54,841 nt of DNA from Paracoccaceae bacterium (GTDB lineage Bacteria; Pseudomonadota; Alphaproteobacteria; Rhodobacterales; Rhodobacteraceae): contig JADLCV010000081.1 of NCBI GenBank assembly GCA_020846995.1, forward strand, positions 1 through 54,841. The letters run 5' to 3'. Shown piece by piece: positions 43,227-54,145 of the stretch. The notes under the pieces were generated by a model. That model saw only the letters and a program-made list of their open reading frames with translations, made no database searches and was not told the origin of the DNA. Made by a program: the position numbers and the translations under genes. Each line of letters opens with the position of its first letter. Position 1 is the first letter of the stretch.

Positions 43227-44901
43227 GGCGGTGCCGGTCGCGGCCTGGCCCGCGGACCTTCCCTTCCGGCTCGAACGGCCTGCGGGCAGCGTCGCCCTGA
43301 ACCTTGCCCGCGCCGCCGCCCGCCACCCCGCGCGGCCGGCCCTTCACTACTATGGCACGACGACGAGCTACGCCGGGCTGCGGGACGAGGTCGAGGCCCT
43401 CGCCGGCTACCTCCACCATGCCTGCGGGGTCGGTCGCGGCGACCGCGTCGTGCTCTTCATGCAGAACGCGCCGCAATACGTCGCCGCCTTCCAGGCAATC
43501 CTGCGCGCTGATGCCGTGGTCGTGCCCGCGAACCCGATGTATCTCGGGGCCGAGATCGCCCATGTCGTCACCGACAGCGGGGCTCGCGTCGCCTTCGTGG
43601 CCGAGGAACTCCTCGACCGCGTCGCCGCGCTGGTGCCGGACGCGCTCTCGCGGGTGATCGTCGTGCGCTACGGCGACGCACTCCTCGTGCCGACCGACGA
43701 CCCCCTGCCCGAGGTCATGCGCCGCCCGCCCCTGCCCCTGCCCGCGGGCCCCGCCTTCCGCCCCTGGGCCGAGGCCGTGGCGCCGGGCGGGCCCGCCTGC
43801 CCCCCGGTCGAGGCCGGCGACGACGATCTCGCCCTCCTGCCCTACACCTCGGGCTCGACCGGCCGGGCCAAGGCCTGCATGCACCCCCACGCCAGCGTCA
43901 TGTTCACCGCCGTCGCCCAGGCGCGCTGGTACCGGCTGGACGAGACGAGCGTGCTCACGGCCTTCATGCCGCTCTTCCACGTCGCCGGGATGCAGGCCTC
44001 GATGGCGGCGGGGCTTTTCGCTGGGGCCGCGCTGGTGGTGATGACGCGCTGGGACAAGGCGCTGGTGCCCGCGCTTTTCAGCCGCCACAAGGTGACGTTC
44101 TGGAGCGCCGCGCCGACGATGATCGCCGACGTCATGGCCGAGCCGGGTCTTCCCGAGGCCTGCCTTGCCCATCTGCGGGTCCTGACCGGGGGCGGGGCGC
44201 CGATGCCCGCGGCCCTCGCCCTCCGCCTTGCCGACCGCTTCGGCCTGCGCTTCTGCGAGGGCTACGGGCTGACCGAGACGATCGCCCCGACCCATCTCAA
44301 CCCGCTCGACGCGCCGCGGCCGCAATGCCTCGGCATCCCCATCCAGGAGACCATGGCCATGATCGCCGATCCCCGGAGCGGGACCCCGGTCGCCGACGGC
44401 GAGGCGGGCGAGATCTGGGTCGCGGGCCCGCAGGTGATGCGCGGCTACTGGAACGCCCCCGAGGCCGACCGCGCCGTCCTCGTCGAGCGCGAGGGGCGGC
44501 GCTGGCTGCGCACGGGCGACCTCGGCCGCCGCGACGCCGACGGCTACTTCACCATGGTCGACCGGCTGAAGCGGATGATCAACGTCTCGGGCTACAAGGT
44601 CTCGCCGGCCGAATGCGAGACCGCGCTCTACCGCCACCCGGCGGTGCAGGAGTGCTGTGTCGTCGCCGTCCCCGATCCCCACTCGGGCGAGGCGGTGCAG
44701 GCCGTCGTCGTCCTGGCGGAGGGGCATGCCGCCGACGCCGCGACCGCGGCCGCCATCATCGCCTGGGCGCGCGGCGAGATGGCGCCCTACAAGGTCCCGC
44801 GCCGGGTCGTCTTCGTCGCCAGCCTGCCCCGCAGCGGCACGAGCAAGGTCGACTGGCGGGCCCTGCAGGAGGCGGCGCGGGCGGGCGGGGACGCCCCGTG
44901 A
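43219..44901 (+). CDS. Acyl-CoA synthetase (AMP-forming)
   Basis: A 560-residue ANL-superfamily ligase. The P-loop TSGSTGRAK starts at about 210, GYGLTE is at 348-353, the hinge region reads TGDLGRRDADGYFTMVDRLKR, and the C-terminal catalytic lysine lies in RSGTSKVDW. It activates a carboxylic acid to its CoA ester with ATP, supplying the acyl-CoA dehydrogenases. CaiC-like or medium-chain type by neighbourhood only. ATG at 43219 inside the amidase gene; it is coupled by GTGA to the small MaoC gene. Confidence 0.93.
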   Translation: MAEAVPVAAWPADLPFRLERPAGSVALNLARAAARHPARPALHYYGTTTSYAGLRDEVEALAGYLHHACGVGRGDRVVLFMQNAPQYVAAFQAILRADAVVVPANPMYLGAEIAHVVTDSGARVAFVAEELLDRVAALVPDALSRVIVVRYGDALLVPTDDPLPEVMRRPPLPLPAGPAFRPWAEAVAPGGPACPPVEAGDDDLALLPYTSGSTGRAKACMHPHASVMFTAVAQARWYRLDETSVLTAFMPLFHVAGMQASMAAGLFAGAALVVMTRWDKALVPALFSRHKVTFWSAAPTMIADVMAEPGLPEACLAHLRVLTGGGAPMPAALALRLADRFGLRFCEGYGLTETIAPTHLNPLDAPRPQCLGIPIQETMAMIADPRSGTPVADGEAGEIWVAGPQVMRGYWNAPEADRAVLVEREGRRWLRTGDLGRRDADGYFTMVDRLKRMINVSGYKVSPAECETALYRHPAVQECCVVAVPDPHSGEAVQAVVVLAEGHAADAATAAAIIAWARGEMAPYKVPRRVVFVASLPRSGTSKVDWRALQEAARAGGDAP

Positions 44902-45365
44902 CCGCCGACATCTGGTATGAGGACTTCATCCCCGGCACCCTCCTCCGCTCGCCGCCGCGGCGGGTGACGACGGCCGACATCGACGCCTGGGCCGACCTCA
45001 CGGGCGAGCGCCACCCGGTGCACATGGACGCGGCCTTCGCCCGCGCCGCGGGCTTTCGCGGGCGCATCGCGCACGGGCTCTTCGGGCTCGCGCTGATCGA
45101 GGGGCTGAAGGCCGGGCTCGGGGTCTTCGAGCGCTCGGTCACGGCCTCGCTCGGCTGGGACGGAGTGCGCTTCCACGCCCCGATCGAGCCCGGCGACGCC
45201 GTCCGCCTCGAGCTTGAGCTCGTGGCGCGCCGGCCCTCGCGGCGGGCCGGCCTCGGCGTCGCGGTCGAGCGCGGGCGGCTCCTGCGCGAGGACGGCACGC
45301 TTCTCACCGCGGGCGAGCACACGGTGCTCCTGGGGATGCGGCCGGGGGGCGAGGCGGCGGGGTAG
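44898..45365 (+). CDS. MaoC-family dehydratase, single hot-dog domain
   Basis: A 155-residue (R)-specific enoyl-CoA hydratase-like protein. The motif WADLTGERHPVHMDAAFARAAGF, given here only by its key residues (Asp about 32, His about 40), and RIAHGLFGLALIEG carry the catalytic Asp/His pair. Start GTG at 44898 in GTGA overlap. It is the last gene of the long catabolic unit; two adjoining hairpins follow before the convergent IclR gene. Confidence 0.9.
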   Translation: MTADIWYEDFIPGTLLRSPPRRVTTADIDAWADLTGERHPVHMDAAFARAAGFRGRIAHGLFGLALIEGLKAGLGVFERSVTASLGWDGVRFHAPIEPGDAVRLELELVARRPSRRAGLGVAVERGRLLREDGTLLTAGEHTVLLGMRPGGEAAG

Positions 45366-45459
45366 GCCCCCGGCCCGCGCCCCGCGGGCGCCCTCTTCCC
45401 GCCCCGGCCCCGGCGGCAGCCGGTTGCGGCGGCAGTCCTTCCCGGCGCGGGCGCAGGGG

Positions 45460-45518
45460 CGGACAGGGGCCGGTCCGGTTCCGCCTGTCCGGCGCCCCCC
45501 CCGGGGAGCGGGGGCGCC
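45460..45518. terminator. Double hairpin between convergent maoC and iclR genes
   Basis: CGGACAGG/CCTGTCCG (45460-45467 and 45484-45491) and GGCGCCCCC/GGGGGCGCC (45491-45499 and 45510-45518) are two adjoining perfect inverted repeats in the 159-bp convergent gap. They probably terminate transcription from both sides. Confidence 0.6.
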
Positions 45519-45524
45519 CGGTCC

Positions 45525-46292
45525 TCAGGATGCGGGCGGCGTCGCCCCGTTCCATCCCAGCATGCGGCCGATCGCGCCCGCGACGGCGACGGCCGTGCGG
45601 CCGAGGGGCGCGAAGCGGTCGGGGTGCAGGCGCAGGGTCGGGCCGGTGATGCCGAGGGTCGCGACGACGGCGCCGGTCGCGTCGCGGACCGGGGCGGCCA
45701 CGCCGCTCACGCCCTCGTTCCACTCGTCCATCGAGCGCGCGTAGCCGAGGGCCCGGGCCGCCTGCACCTCCTCGACGAGACGGTCGGGGTCGGTGATCGT
45801 GCGCGGAGTCACCCGCCGGGCATGGGCGCGGGCGTGGTCGCGGATGCGCTCGTCGGGCCAGTCGACCATCATCGCCTTGCCGACCGAGGAAACGTGGAGC
45901 GGCACCCGGCTGCCGATCGCCGACAGGATCTGGAGGGCCTGGCTCGAATCCGCCTTGGCGATGACCAGCGCCTGGGGGCCGTCGGGAATGGTCAGGAGCA
46001 GGGTCTCGCCGGTCTCGGCGGCGGCGGCCTGCATGAACCCGGGCGCGACGCTGTGGACCGAGACGTTGCGCAGGACCGCGACCCCGAGTTCCCAGAGCCG
46101 CGGCGTCAGCATGTAGCTCCTCGCGACCGCGTCCTGGCGGGCATAGCCGCGGGCGCAGAGGATCTCGAGCAGCCGGTAAACGGTGCTCTTGTTCAGCTGC
46201 AGCTCGCGGGCAAGCTGGGTGACGCCGACGGGCGCGCGGGCCTTCGCCATGGCCTCGATCAGGACCAGCGCCTTCTCCAGCGTCGCCGACAC
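45525..46292 (-). CDS. IclR-family transcriptional regulator
   Basis: A regulator of about 255 residues. The winged helix-turn-helix covers about 1-65 with GVTQLARELQLNKSTVYRLL and LCARGYARQD. The effector-binding domain follows, with SVGKAMMVDWPDE and the conserved GYARSMDEWNEGVSGVAAPV segment. The frame is open to 46379, but the domain begins at the GTG at 46292 with GAGGGGGG upstream. It is convergent with the cluster. The palindromes at 22868, 30225 and 36211 are its most likely targets. No such site was seen next to its own gene. Confidence 0.92.
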   Translation of the reverse strand: MSATLEKALVLIEAMAKARAPVGVTQLARELQLNKSTVYRLLEILCARGYARQDAVARSYMLTPRLWELGVAVLRNVSVHSVAPGFMQAAAAETGETLLLTIPDGPQALVIAKADSSQALQILSAIGSRVPLHVSSVGKAMMVDWPDERIRDHARAHARRVTPRTITDPDRLVEEVQAARALGYARSMDEWNEGVSGVAAPVRDATGAVVATLGITGPTLRLHPDRFAPLGRTAVAVAGAIGRMLGWNGATPPAS

Positions 46293-46448
46293 GGGGGCCC
46301 CCCTCGGTTGTGCCTGCACGGGGGCCCGGCCGGCGCCCGGGATGGGGCCACGACTAGCAGCAATGCCGGGGCCTCGCAATCGGATCGGGCGCCCGGGCGG
46401 AGGGGCGCGCGGCCGGGGGGCCCCCGGGGCGGGCCCTCCCGGCGCCCC

Positions 46449-47546
46449 TCAGGCGTTGAAGAGGAAGTGCAGGACGTCGCCGTCCTCGACCTCGTAGGTC
46501 TTGCCCTCGAGGCGCAGCCGGCCGGCGGCGCGGGCGCCGGCCTCGCCGCCATGGGCGACATAGTCGGCGCAAGCGATGGTCTCGGCGCGGATGAAGCCGC
46601 GCTCGAAATCGCCGTGGATGACGCCGGCCGCCTGGGGGGCAAGGGTGCCGGCCGGGATCGTCCAGGCCCGCGCCTCCTTGGGGCCGGCGGTGAAGTAGGT
46701 CCTGAGGCCGAGGAGCGCGTAGCCCGCCCGGATCAGCCGGTCGAGCCCCGCCTCGGCAAGCCCGAGCGCGGCGAGGAACTCCTCCGCCTCGGCCGGCGGC
46801 AGCTGGGCGATCTCCTCCTCGATCCGGGCCGAGATCACGACATGCGCCGCCCCCTCGGCCGCGGCGTGCTCGGCCACGCGGGCGCTGAAGGCGTTGCCGG
46901 CGGCGGCCGCCGCCTCCTCGACGTTGCAGACGTAGAGGATGGGCTTGGCGGTCAGGAGCTGGAGCTGCTCCCAGGCGCGGCGGTCGTCGGCGGCCACGGC
47001 GACGCTGCGGGCGGGACGGCCGGCGGCCAGCGCCGCCTCGGCGGCGGCGAGCAGGCGGTCCTGCACCATGGCCTCGCGGTCCCCGCCCTTGAGCTTGCGC
47101 AGGAGGCCCGCGCGCCGGCGCTCGACGCTCTCGAGGTCGGCGAGCATGAGTTCGGTGTCGACGGTCTGGATATCGGCGATGGGGTCGATGCGGCCGTCGA
47201 CATGGGTGATGTCGGCATCCTCGAAGCAGCGCACGACATGGGCGACGGCATCGACCTCGCGGATGGTGGCGAGGAACTGGTTGCCGAGCCCCTCGCCCTT
47301 CGAGGCCCCGCGGACGAGCCCGGCGATGTCGACGAAGGTCATCCGCGTCGGCACCACACGGGCCGAGGCGGCGAGGCGCGCGAGTGTCTCGAGGCGGGCG
47401 TCGGGCACCGCCACCTCGCCCGTGTTGGGCTCGATGGTGCAGAAGGGGAAATTCGCGGCCTGCGCCGCCGCGGTGCGGGTGAGGGCGTTGAAGAGCGTGG
47501 ACTTGCCGACGTTCGGCAGCCCGACGATGCCCATCCGGAAGCCCAT
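46449..47546 (-). CDS. ychF: Redox-regulated ATPase YchF (Obg-like)
   Basis: A 365-residue P-loop protein of the Obg family that hydrolyses ATP and binds ribosomes. G1 GLPNVGKST at about 9-17, G3 VDIAGLVRGASKGEGLG, and the NVEE (in place of NKxD) that explains ATP preference. The C-terminal TGS domain ends with YEVEDGDVLHFLFNA. Full length. GGGGGGA lies before the ATG at 47546. The 156-bp gap to iclR holds only GC-rich repeats, including CCGGGGG/CCCCCGG at 46413-46427. Confidence 0.96.
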   Translation of the reverse strand: MGFRMGIVGLPNVGKSTLFNALTRTAAAQAANFPFCTIEPNTGEVAVPDARLETLARLAASARVVPTRMTFVDIAGLVRGASKGEGLGNQFLATIREVDAVAHVVRCFEDADITHVDGRIDPIADIQTVDTELMLADLESVERRRAGLLRKLKGGDREAMVQDRLLAAAEAALAAGRPARSVAVAADDRRAWEQLQLLTAKPILYVCNVEEAAAAAGNAFSARVAEHAAAEGAAHVVISARIEEEIAQLPPAEAEEFLAALGLAEAGLDRLIRAGYALLGLRTYFTAGPKEARAWTIPAGTLAPQAAGVIHGDFERGFIRAETIACADYVAHGGEAGARAAGRLRLEGKTYEVEDGDVLHFLFNA

Positions 47547-47712
47547 GTGCCAATCCCCCCGCCGTCGTCGCGGCCGCCCTCATACGGGGGCGAGGAGGGC
47601 GCCGCAACCCGGGTCGGCCCGCCCCCGGGGCCCCGGGCCGGCCCTTCCACGGCCCGCACGCCCGGCGGCCCGCGGGGCGCGCCCTTCCGCGGGGCGTCGG
47701 AAGCCCGCGGTC

Positions 47713-48243
47713 TCAGGCGCCCATGATTAGGCAGGTGGTCGATCCGGTGGCGTAGAGACGGCCGTCCTCGAGGCCGCGGATCGTGCCCTCGGCCGTCGCC
47801 GTGGTGCGGCCGAAGTGGCTGACCGTGGCGCTGCATTCGACCACCGTCCCGAGCGGCAGGGCGCGGACGAGATTCACCTTGTACTCGAGCGTCGTGTACC
47901 AGCGGCCGCGGGCGACGAGGGTCATGATGGCGCAGCCGAGGGCGCTGTCGAGGAGGGTGCCATACCAGCCGCCATGGACCCCGCCCATGGGGTTGGTGTG
48001 CAGGAACCCCGGCTGCCCGCGGAAGGCGGCGCGGCCGGGCGCGACGGCCGCAAGGCGGAAATCCATCGCCCCCGCGATCGCCGCCCCGGGCAGGCGGCCG
48101 GCGAGGATCGCCTCGAGGAACTCCATCCCCGAGAGTGCGGTGTAGGCCGCGCGGTCGAGGATGTCCCCGGGCCCGCGGGCGGTCCACTGCCGGTCGGTCC
48201 CGTCGCCCCCGCCGGCGGCGTCTTCCCTGCGCGCGCTCTCCAC
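47713..48243 (-). CDS. PaaI-type hot-dog thioesterase
   Basis: Hot-dog fold protein, about 176 residues from the GTG at 48243 (an ATG at 48309 would add 22 residues of low complexity, and the next ATG is at residue 40). The thioesterase signature [19 protein letters not shown] lies at about 88-106, with the catalytic Asp/His-type surface, and the protein ends [10 protein letters not shown]. Hydrolyses an acyl-CoA, substrate unknown. Divergent from the copper ATPase; start uncertain. Confidence 0.85.
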   Translation of the reverse strand: MESARREDAAGGGDGTDRQWTARGPGDILDRAAYTALSGMEFLEAILAGRLPGAAIAGAMDFRLAAVAPGRAAFRGQPGFLHTNPMGGVHGGWYGTLLDSALGCAIMTLVARGRWYTTLEYKVNLVRALPLGTVVECSATVSHFGRTTATAEGTIRGLEDGRLYATGSTTCLIMGA

Positions 48244-48378
48244 CTCGCCGGCCCCTCTTCCCGCCCTTCCCCGGGGCGCGAGCCTGCCCGACCCCGGCGG
48301 CAGGGGCAAGCGGCTGCGGCTGCGGCGGCTGCCCCCGGCGGCCCTGCGGCGGGCGTGCGGGCGGCGCGCGGCTGCCCC

Positions 48379-48409
48379 TTGACCTTCCAGTTGCGGGAAC
48401 CCTTATCTC
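48379..48409 (+). promoter_or_regulatory. CueR-type copper promoter with 19-bp spacer
   Basis: TTGACC (-35, 48379-48384) and TATCTC (-10, 48404-48409) are separated by 19 bp, the over-long spacer typical of MerR-family activated promoters. Within it TTCC-N7-GGAA (48385-48399) is the CueR dyad. It lies 56 bp upstream of the copper ATPase start. Confidence 0.8.
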
Positions 48410-48464
48410 CCGTTGGCGACGGGCCCCGAATCGGGGCCGCCCTTCCCGGGCCGAAGGAGGGACC

Positions 48465-50971
<2,507 letters not shown>

Positions 50972-50975
<4 letters not shown>

Positions 50976-51376
50976 CCATCACCGAGGTCGCCCGCCGGGC
51001 CGGCCTGCCCGCCAAGACGATCCGCTACTACGAGGAGATCGGCCTCATCCGCCCGCCGCGCCGCCCCAACGGCTACCGCGCCTTCCGGGCGAGCGACGTG
51101 ATGAAGCTCGGCTTTCTCGCCCGCGCGCGCTCGCTCGGCTTCTCGGTCGAGGACTGCCGGGCGCTCCTTGCCCTCTGGGAGGACCGCCAGCGCGCCTCGG
51201 CCGATGTCCGCGCGCTCGCCCGCGGGCATCTCGAGCGGATCGAGGGCAAGATCACCGAACTCCAGTCGCTCCGGGCCACGCTCGCCGATCTCGTCGCCGC
51301 CTGCGCCGGCGACCACCGTCCCGACTGCCCGATCCTCGCCGGACTGACCGAGGGACCCCCGGGCCGCGGATCCTGA
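50972..51376 (+). CDS. cueR: CueR-like MerR-family copper-responsive regulator
   Basis: A 134-residue MerR protein: winged helix (1-70) starting [20 protein letters not shown], a dimerisation helix to about 108, and the metal-binding loop C111-x7-C119, the CueR spacing for Cu(I)/Ag(I)/Au(I). SADV before the dimer helix is also conserved. The ATG overlaps the copA stop (ATGA). It should activate the promoter at 48379-48409. Confidence 0.95.
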
Positions 51377-51419
51377 CAGCATTTGTCACGCGCTCCTGTC
51401 TTCCAAAGCGGCCCGCGCG

Positions 51420-51438
51420 GTGGCACCTTTGGGGCCAC
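51420..51438 (+). terminator. Hairpin after cueR
   Basis: GTGGC-N9-GCCAC, short arms, 43 nt past the cueR stop and about 50 nt before the next start codon. Could terminate the copper operon or lie in the leader of the next gene. Confidence 0.3.
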
Positions 51439-51487
51439 GCAGACCGAAGGCGCCGGGATGGCGCACAAGCCCCGGAGGAACCCAAGA

Positions 51488-52195
51488 ATGACCCGCACGA
51501 GAACCCTGGCCCTGACCCTGGCCACCTCGGCCCTGGTCGCGCTCTCGCCCCTCGCCATGGCCCAGAGCGACAGCGGCGTGAACCAGAACATGTCGGCCGA
51601 GGGCGAGGCCGGGCCGGTGGCGACGGTCGCCCTTGCCCAGGACCTCTTCTCCTACGGCGTGGCCCACGAGGATGCCCTGTCGGTGATCACCGCCGCCCGC
51701 CTCATGGCCTCGGTCGAGATCACCGATGCCGACCGCACCGCGGAATCGAAGCCGATCGACGGCATGCAGTTCACCGCCGACGACGACGGCAGCGATGCCG
51801 AGCCCGCCGACCTCGCGGCCATGATCGCCAAGGCCCGCGAACTCGCCGGCGACAACACGACCCTGACCGGGCTCATCGACGACATCGAGGCCGAGGGCGC
51901 CCGCGGCCGCATCGGCGGCCCGTCGCGGACGCTGTCGCGGCTCCGCGCCGGCTACACCGACGTCTGGACCATTCCCTTCTACGGCAGTTCGCTCGCCGAG
52001 GTGGCGGTGGTCGGCGACGGCGATGCCGACCTCGACGTCCTCGTCACCGACGAGAACGGCAACACCATCTGCTACGACAATTCCTATTCCGACAAGGTCT
52101 ACTGCTCGTGGACCCCGCGCTGGAACGGGCCCTTCTACGTCACCGTCATGAACGTCGGCTCGGTGCGCAACAGCTACTACGTCCTGACCAACTGA
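51488..52195 (+). CDS. Secreted protein with C-terminal PPC-like beta domain
   Basis: A 235-residue protein with a clear Sec signal peptide (TRTRTLALTLATSALVAL, cleavage near AMA-Q at 25-26). The middle (about 45-130) is acidic and helical, with no family I recognise. The C-terminal 75 residues (VWTIPFYGSSLAEVAVVGDG, DADLDVLVTDENGN, FYVTVMNVG) resemble bacterial pre-peptidase C-terminal beta-sandwich domains. Two cysteines (ICYDN, VYCSW) could form a disulphide. GGAGG precedes the ATG at 51488; an earlier ATG at 51458 would add 10 residues before the signal. Function unknown. Confidence 0.75.
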   Translation: MTRTRTLALTLATSALVALSPLAMAQSDSGVNQNMSAEGEAGPVATVALAQDLFSYGVAHEDALSVITAARLMASVEITDADRTAESKPIDGMQFTADDDGSDAEPADLAAMIAKARELAGDNTTLTGLIDDIEAEGARGRIGGPSRTLSRLRAGYTDVWTIPFYGSSLAEVAVVGDGDADLDVLVTDENGNTICYDNSYSDKVYCSWTPRWNGPFYVTVMNVGSVRNSYYVLTN

Positions 52196-52207
52196 CGGCC
52201 GCGGCCG

Positions 52208-52241
52208 GCCGCCGCGCCCTTTCGCTCCCGGGCGCGGCGGC
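52208..52241. terminator. Perfect 12-bp bidirectional hairpin
   Basis: GCCGCCGCGCCC and GGGCGCGGCGGC around a 10-nt loop, centred in the 61-bp gap between two convergent genes. It is one of the strongest inverted repeats in the window and probably terminates both. Confidence 0.7.
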
Positions 52242-52256
52242 AGCGGCAGCCGCCCT

Positions 52257-52934
52257 TCAGCCGCGGCCCCCGCCCCCGCCGTTCTCCGTCCCCAGCCGGG
52301 GGCCGTAGTCGGCGAAGGCGAGGGCCGCCTCGGCGATCTCGGCCGCGGTCAGGAGGACCGGCCCCCCGATCGCCAGCGCCTGGACATACTGCCGGGCGAG
52401 GGCCTCGAGTTCCTCGGCGAGCCAGAGGGCGCGAGCGAGCGCCGGGGCGGCGGTCAGCATGCCGTGGTTGGCCATCAGGCAGCCCGCCCGCCCCTCCATC
52501 GCCCGGACCACCGCCGCCGAGAGCGCCGCGGTGCCGAAGCGGGCGTAGTCGGCGCAGCGGATCTCGGGGCCGCCGAAGGCCGCGATCATGTAGTGGACGG
52601 CCGGGATCGGCCGCCGCGCCACGGCGAGCACCGTGGACCACGGCGCGTGGCTGTGGACGACGGCGCCGAACTCGGGCCGGGCGCGGTAGAGATCGCGGTG
52701 GAAGCGCCATTCGGTCGAGGGGCGGAGCGGCCCCTCCCACCCGCCGCCGTCGTCGTCGAGCGCCATCCGCGCGACCATCTCGGGCGCGAGCGCCGCGGGC
52801 GGAATCCCCGAGGGCGTGACGAGCATCGCCCCCCCGTCGCGGACCGAGACGTTGCCCGAACTGCCGCGGTTCAGCCCGCGGGCATCAAGCTGGCGCGCCG
52901 CCGCAACCACCGCCTCGCGCAGGGCCGCGGTCAT
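52257..52934 (-). CDS. FucA-like class II aldolase, coupled to mtnA
   Basis: A 225-residue zinc aldolase of the class II aldolase/adducin family. The zinc ligands H94, H96 (HSHAPWST) and H157 (ANHG) and the catalytic E75 in STEWRFH correspond to fuculose-1-phosphate aldolase E73/H92/H94/H155. The [13 protein letters not shown] start is typical. MtnB dehydratases lack the SEWRFH wording. The overlap with mtnA suggests it cleaves 5-methylthio- or 5-deoxyribulose-1-phosphate to DHAP and an aldehyde (inference). ATG at 52934. Confidence 0.85.
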   Translation of the reverse strand: MTAALREAVVAAARQLDARGLNRGSSGNVSVRDGGAMLVTPSGIPPAALAPEMVARMALDDDGGGWEGPLRPSTEWRFHRDLYRARPEFGAVVHSHAPWSTVLAVARRPIPAVHYMIAAFGGPEIRCADYARFGTAALSAAVVRAMEGRAGCLMANHGMLTAAPALARALWLAEELEALARQYVQALAIGGPVLLTAAEIAEAALAFADYGPRLGTENGGGGGRG

Positions 52935-54028
52935 GGCACGCCCGCCCGCTCGGGGAAAAGCCGCGCGAGCCCCGCGGCCGAGGCCGGGCAGACCCCCCGC
53001 TCGGTCACGAGCCGGGTGACGAGGCGGGCCGGGGTGACGTCGAAGGCGGGGTTGGCGGCCTCGGTCGCCTCGGGGCAGATGCGCACCTCGGTCAGGCGGC
53101 CGTCGGCGGCGCGGCCGCCGACATGGGTGACCTCGCGGCCCGGGCGCTCCTCGATCGGGATCTCGCCAAGCCCGTCGGTGATCGTCCAGTCGATCGAAGG
53201 CGAGGGCAGGGCGACGTAGAACGGCACCCCGCAGTCCCTCGCCGCGAGCGCCTTGAGGTAGGTGCCGATCTTGTTGCAGACATCGCCGGTGGCGGTCGTC
53301 CGGTCGGTGCCGACGATGACCATGTCGACAAGGCCCCGCTGCATGAGATGGCCGCCGGCGTTGTCGGCGACGAGGCGGTGGGGGATGCCGGCGGCGGCCA
53401 GCTCCCACGCCGTCAGATGGGCGCCCTGGTTGCGCGGCCGGGTCTCGTCGACCCAGACGTGAAGGGGGATGCCGCGCTCGTGGGCAAGGTAGACCGGTGC
53501 AGTCGCCGTGCCCCAGTCGACGGTCGCGAGCCAGCCCGCGTTGCAATGGGTGAGGATGTTGACCGGCCCCGCCTTGCGCGCCGCGACCGCGGCGACGAGC
53601 GCGACCCCGTGCTCGCCGATGGCACGGTTGATGGCGACGTCCTCCTCGCAGACCGCGGCCGCCCGCGCCCAGGCGGCCGGGGCCCGGGCCGCGGGCACCA
53701 GGGGGGCGAGGCGGGTGCGCATGTCGGCGAGCGCCCAGGCGAGGTTGACGGCCGTCGGCCGGGTCGCGGCCAGCGTCGCCAGCGCCTCGCCGAGGCCCGC
53801 GTCCGAGGGGTCGCGGTCCATGTGCAGGGCGACGCCGGCGGCGGCGGTGGCCCCGATCAGGGGGGCGCCGCGCACCCACATGTCGGCGATTGCGGTGGCG
53901 GCGTCGGCGAGCGTCGCGAGGGGGACGACGACGAACTCGTGCGGCAGCCGCCGCTGGTCGATGACCTCGACCCCGCCGCCGCCGGCCGCGAGCCGGATCG
54001 GCCGCCAGGGCACGCCGTTGACCCTCAT
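52931..54028 (-). CDS. mtnA: S-methyl-5-thioribose-1-phosphate isomerase
   Basis: A 365-residue aldose-ketose isomerase of the eIF2B-like fold, converting methylthioribose-1-phosphate to the ribulose form. The catalytic pair is C162 (THCNAG) and D242 (GTDR), the standard positions. Other family phrases are [28 protein letters not shown] and [12 protein letters not shown] at 54028. It overlaps the aldolase by 4 bp. Downstream methionine-salvage genes (mtnC, mtnD, mtnE) are not in the window. Confidence 0.95.
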   Translation of the reverse strand: MRVNGVPWRPIRLAAGGGGVEVIDQRRLPHEFVVVPLATLADAATAIADMWVRGAPLIGATAAAGVALHMDRDPSDAGLGEALATLAATRPTAVNLAWALADMRTRLAPLVPAARAPAAWARAAAVCEEDVAINRAIGEHGVALVAAVAARKAGPVNILTHCNAGWLATVDWGTATAPVYLAHERGIPLHVWVDETRPRNQGAHLTAWELAAAGIPHRLVADNAGGHLMQRGLVDMVIVGTDRTTATGDVCNKIGTYLKALAARDCGVPFYVALPSPSIDWTITDGLGEIPIEERPGREVTHVGGRAADGRLTEVRICPEATEAANPAFDVTPARLVTRLVTERGVCPASAAGLARLFPERAGVP

Positions 54029-54099
54029 TCCCCTCGCCCTCCGGAGGTTTCGCCGCCGCCATCCTAGGGCATGGCGCGCGCCCCGGGAACCACCCCCGC

Positions 54100-54134
54100 G
54101 GGGTCCCGCGCCGCGGCCGGGCGCCGCGGACCCC
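54100..54134 (-). terminator. Hairpin between the 2-hydroxyacid dehydrogenase and mtnA
   Basis: GGGGTCC (54100-54106) and GGACCCC (54128-54134) outer arms with further GC pairing inside, 12-46 nt past the dehydrogenase stop. Possible terminator or processing site. Confidence 0.4.
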
Positions 54135-54145
54135 GGGGAGGCCCG

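Noticed and set aside
28637-44901. Naming the genes caiD, caiA and caiC of anaerobic carnitine reduction
   Set aside because: CaiB, CaiT and CaiE are absent and the operon structure is different; similarity is at the family level, so gene symbols are withheld.
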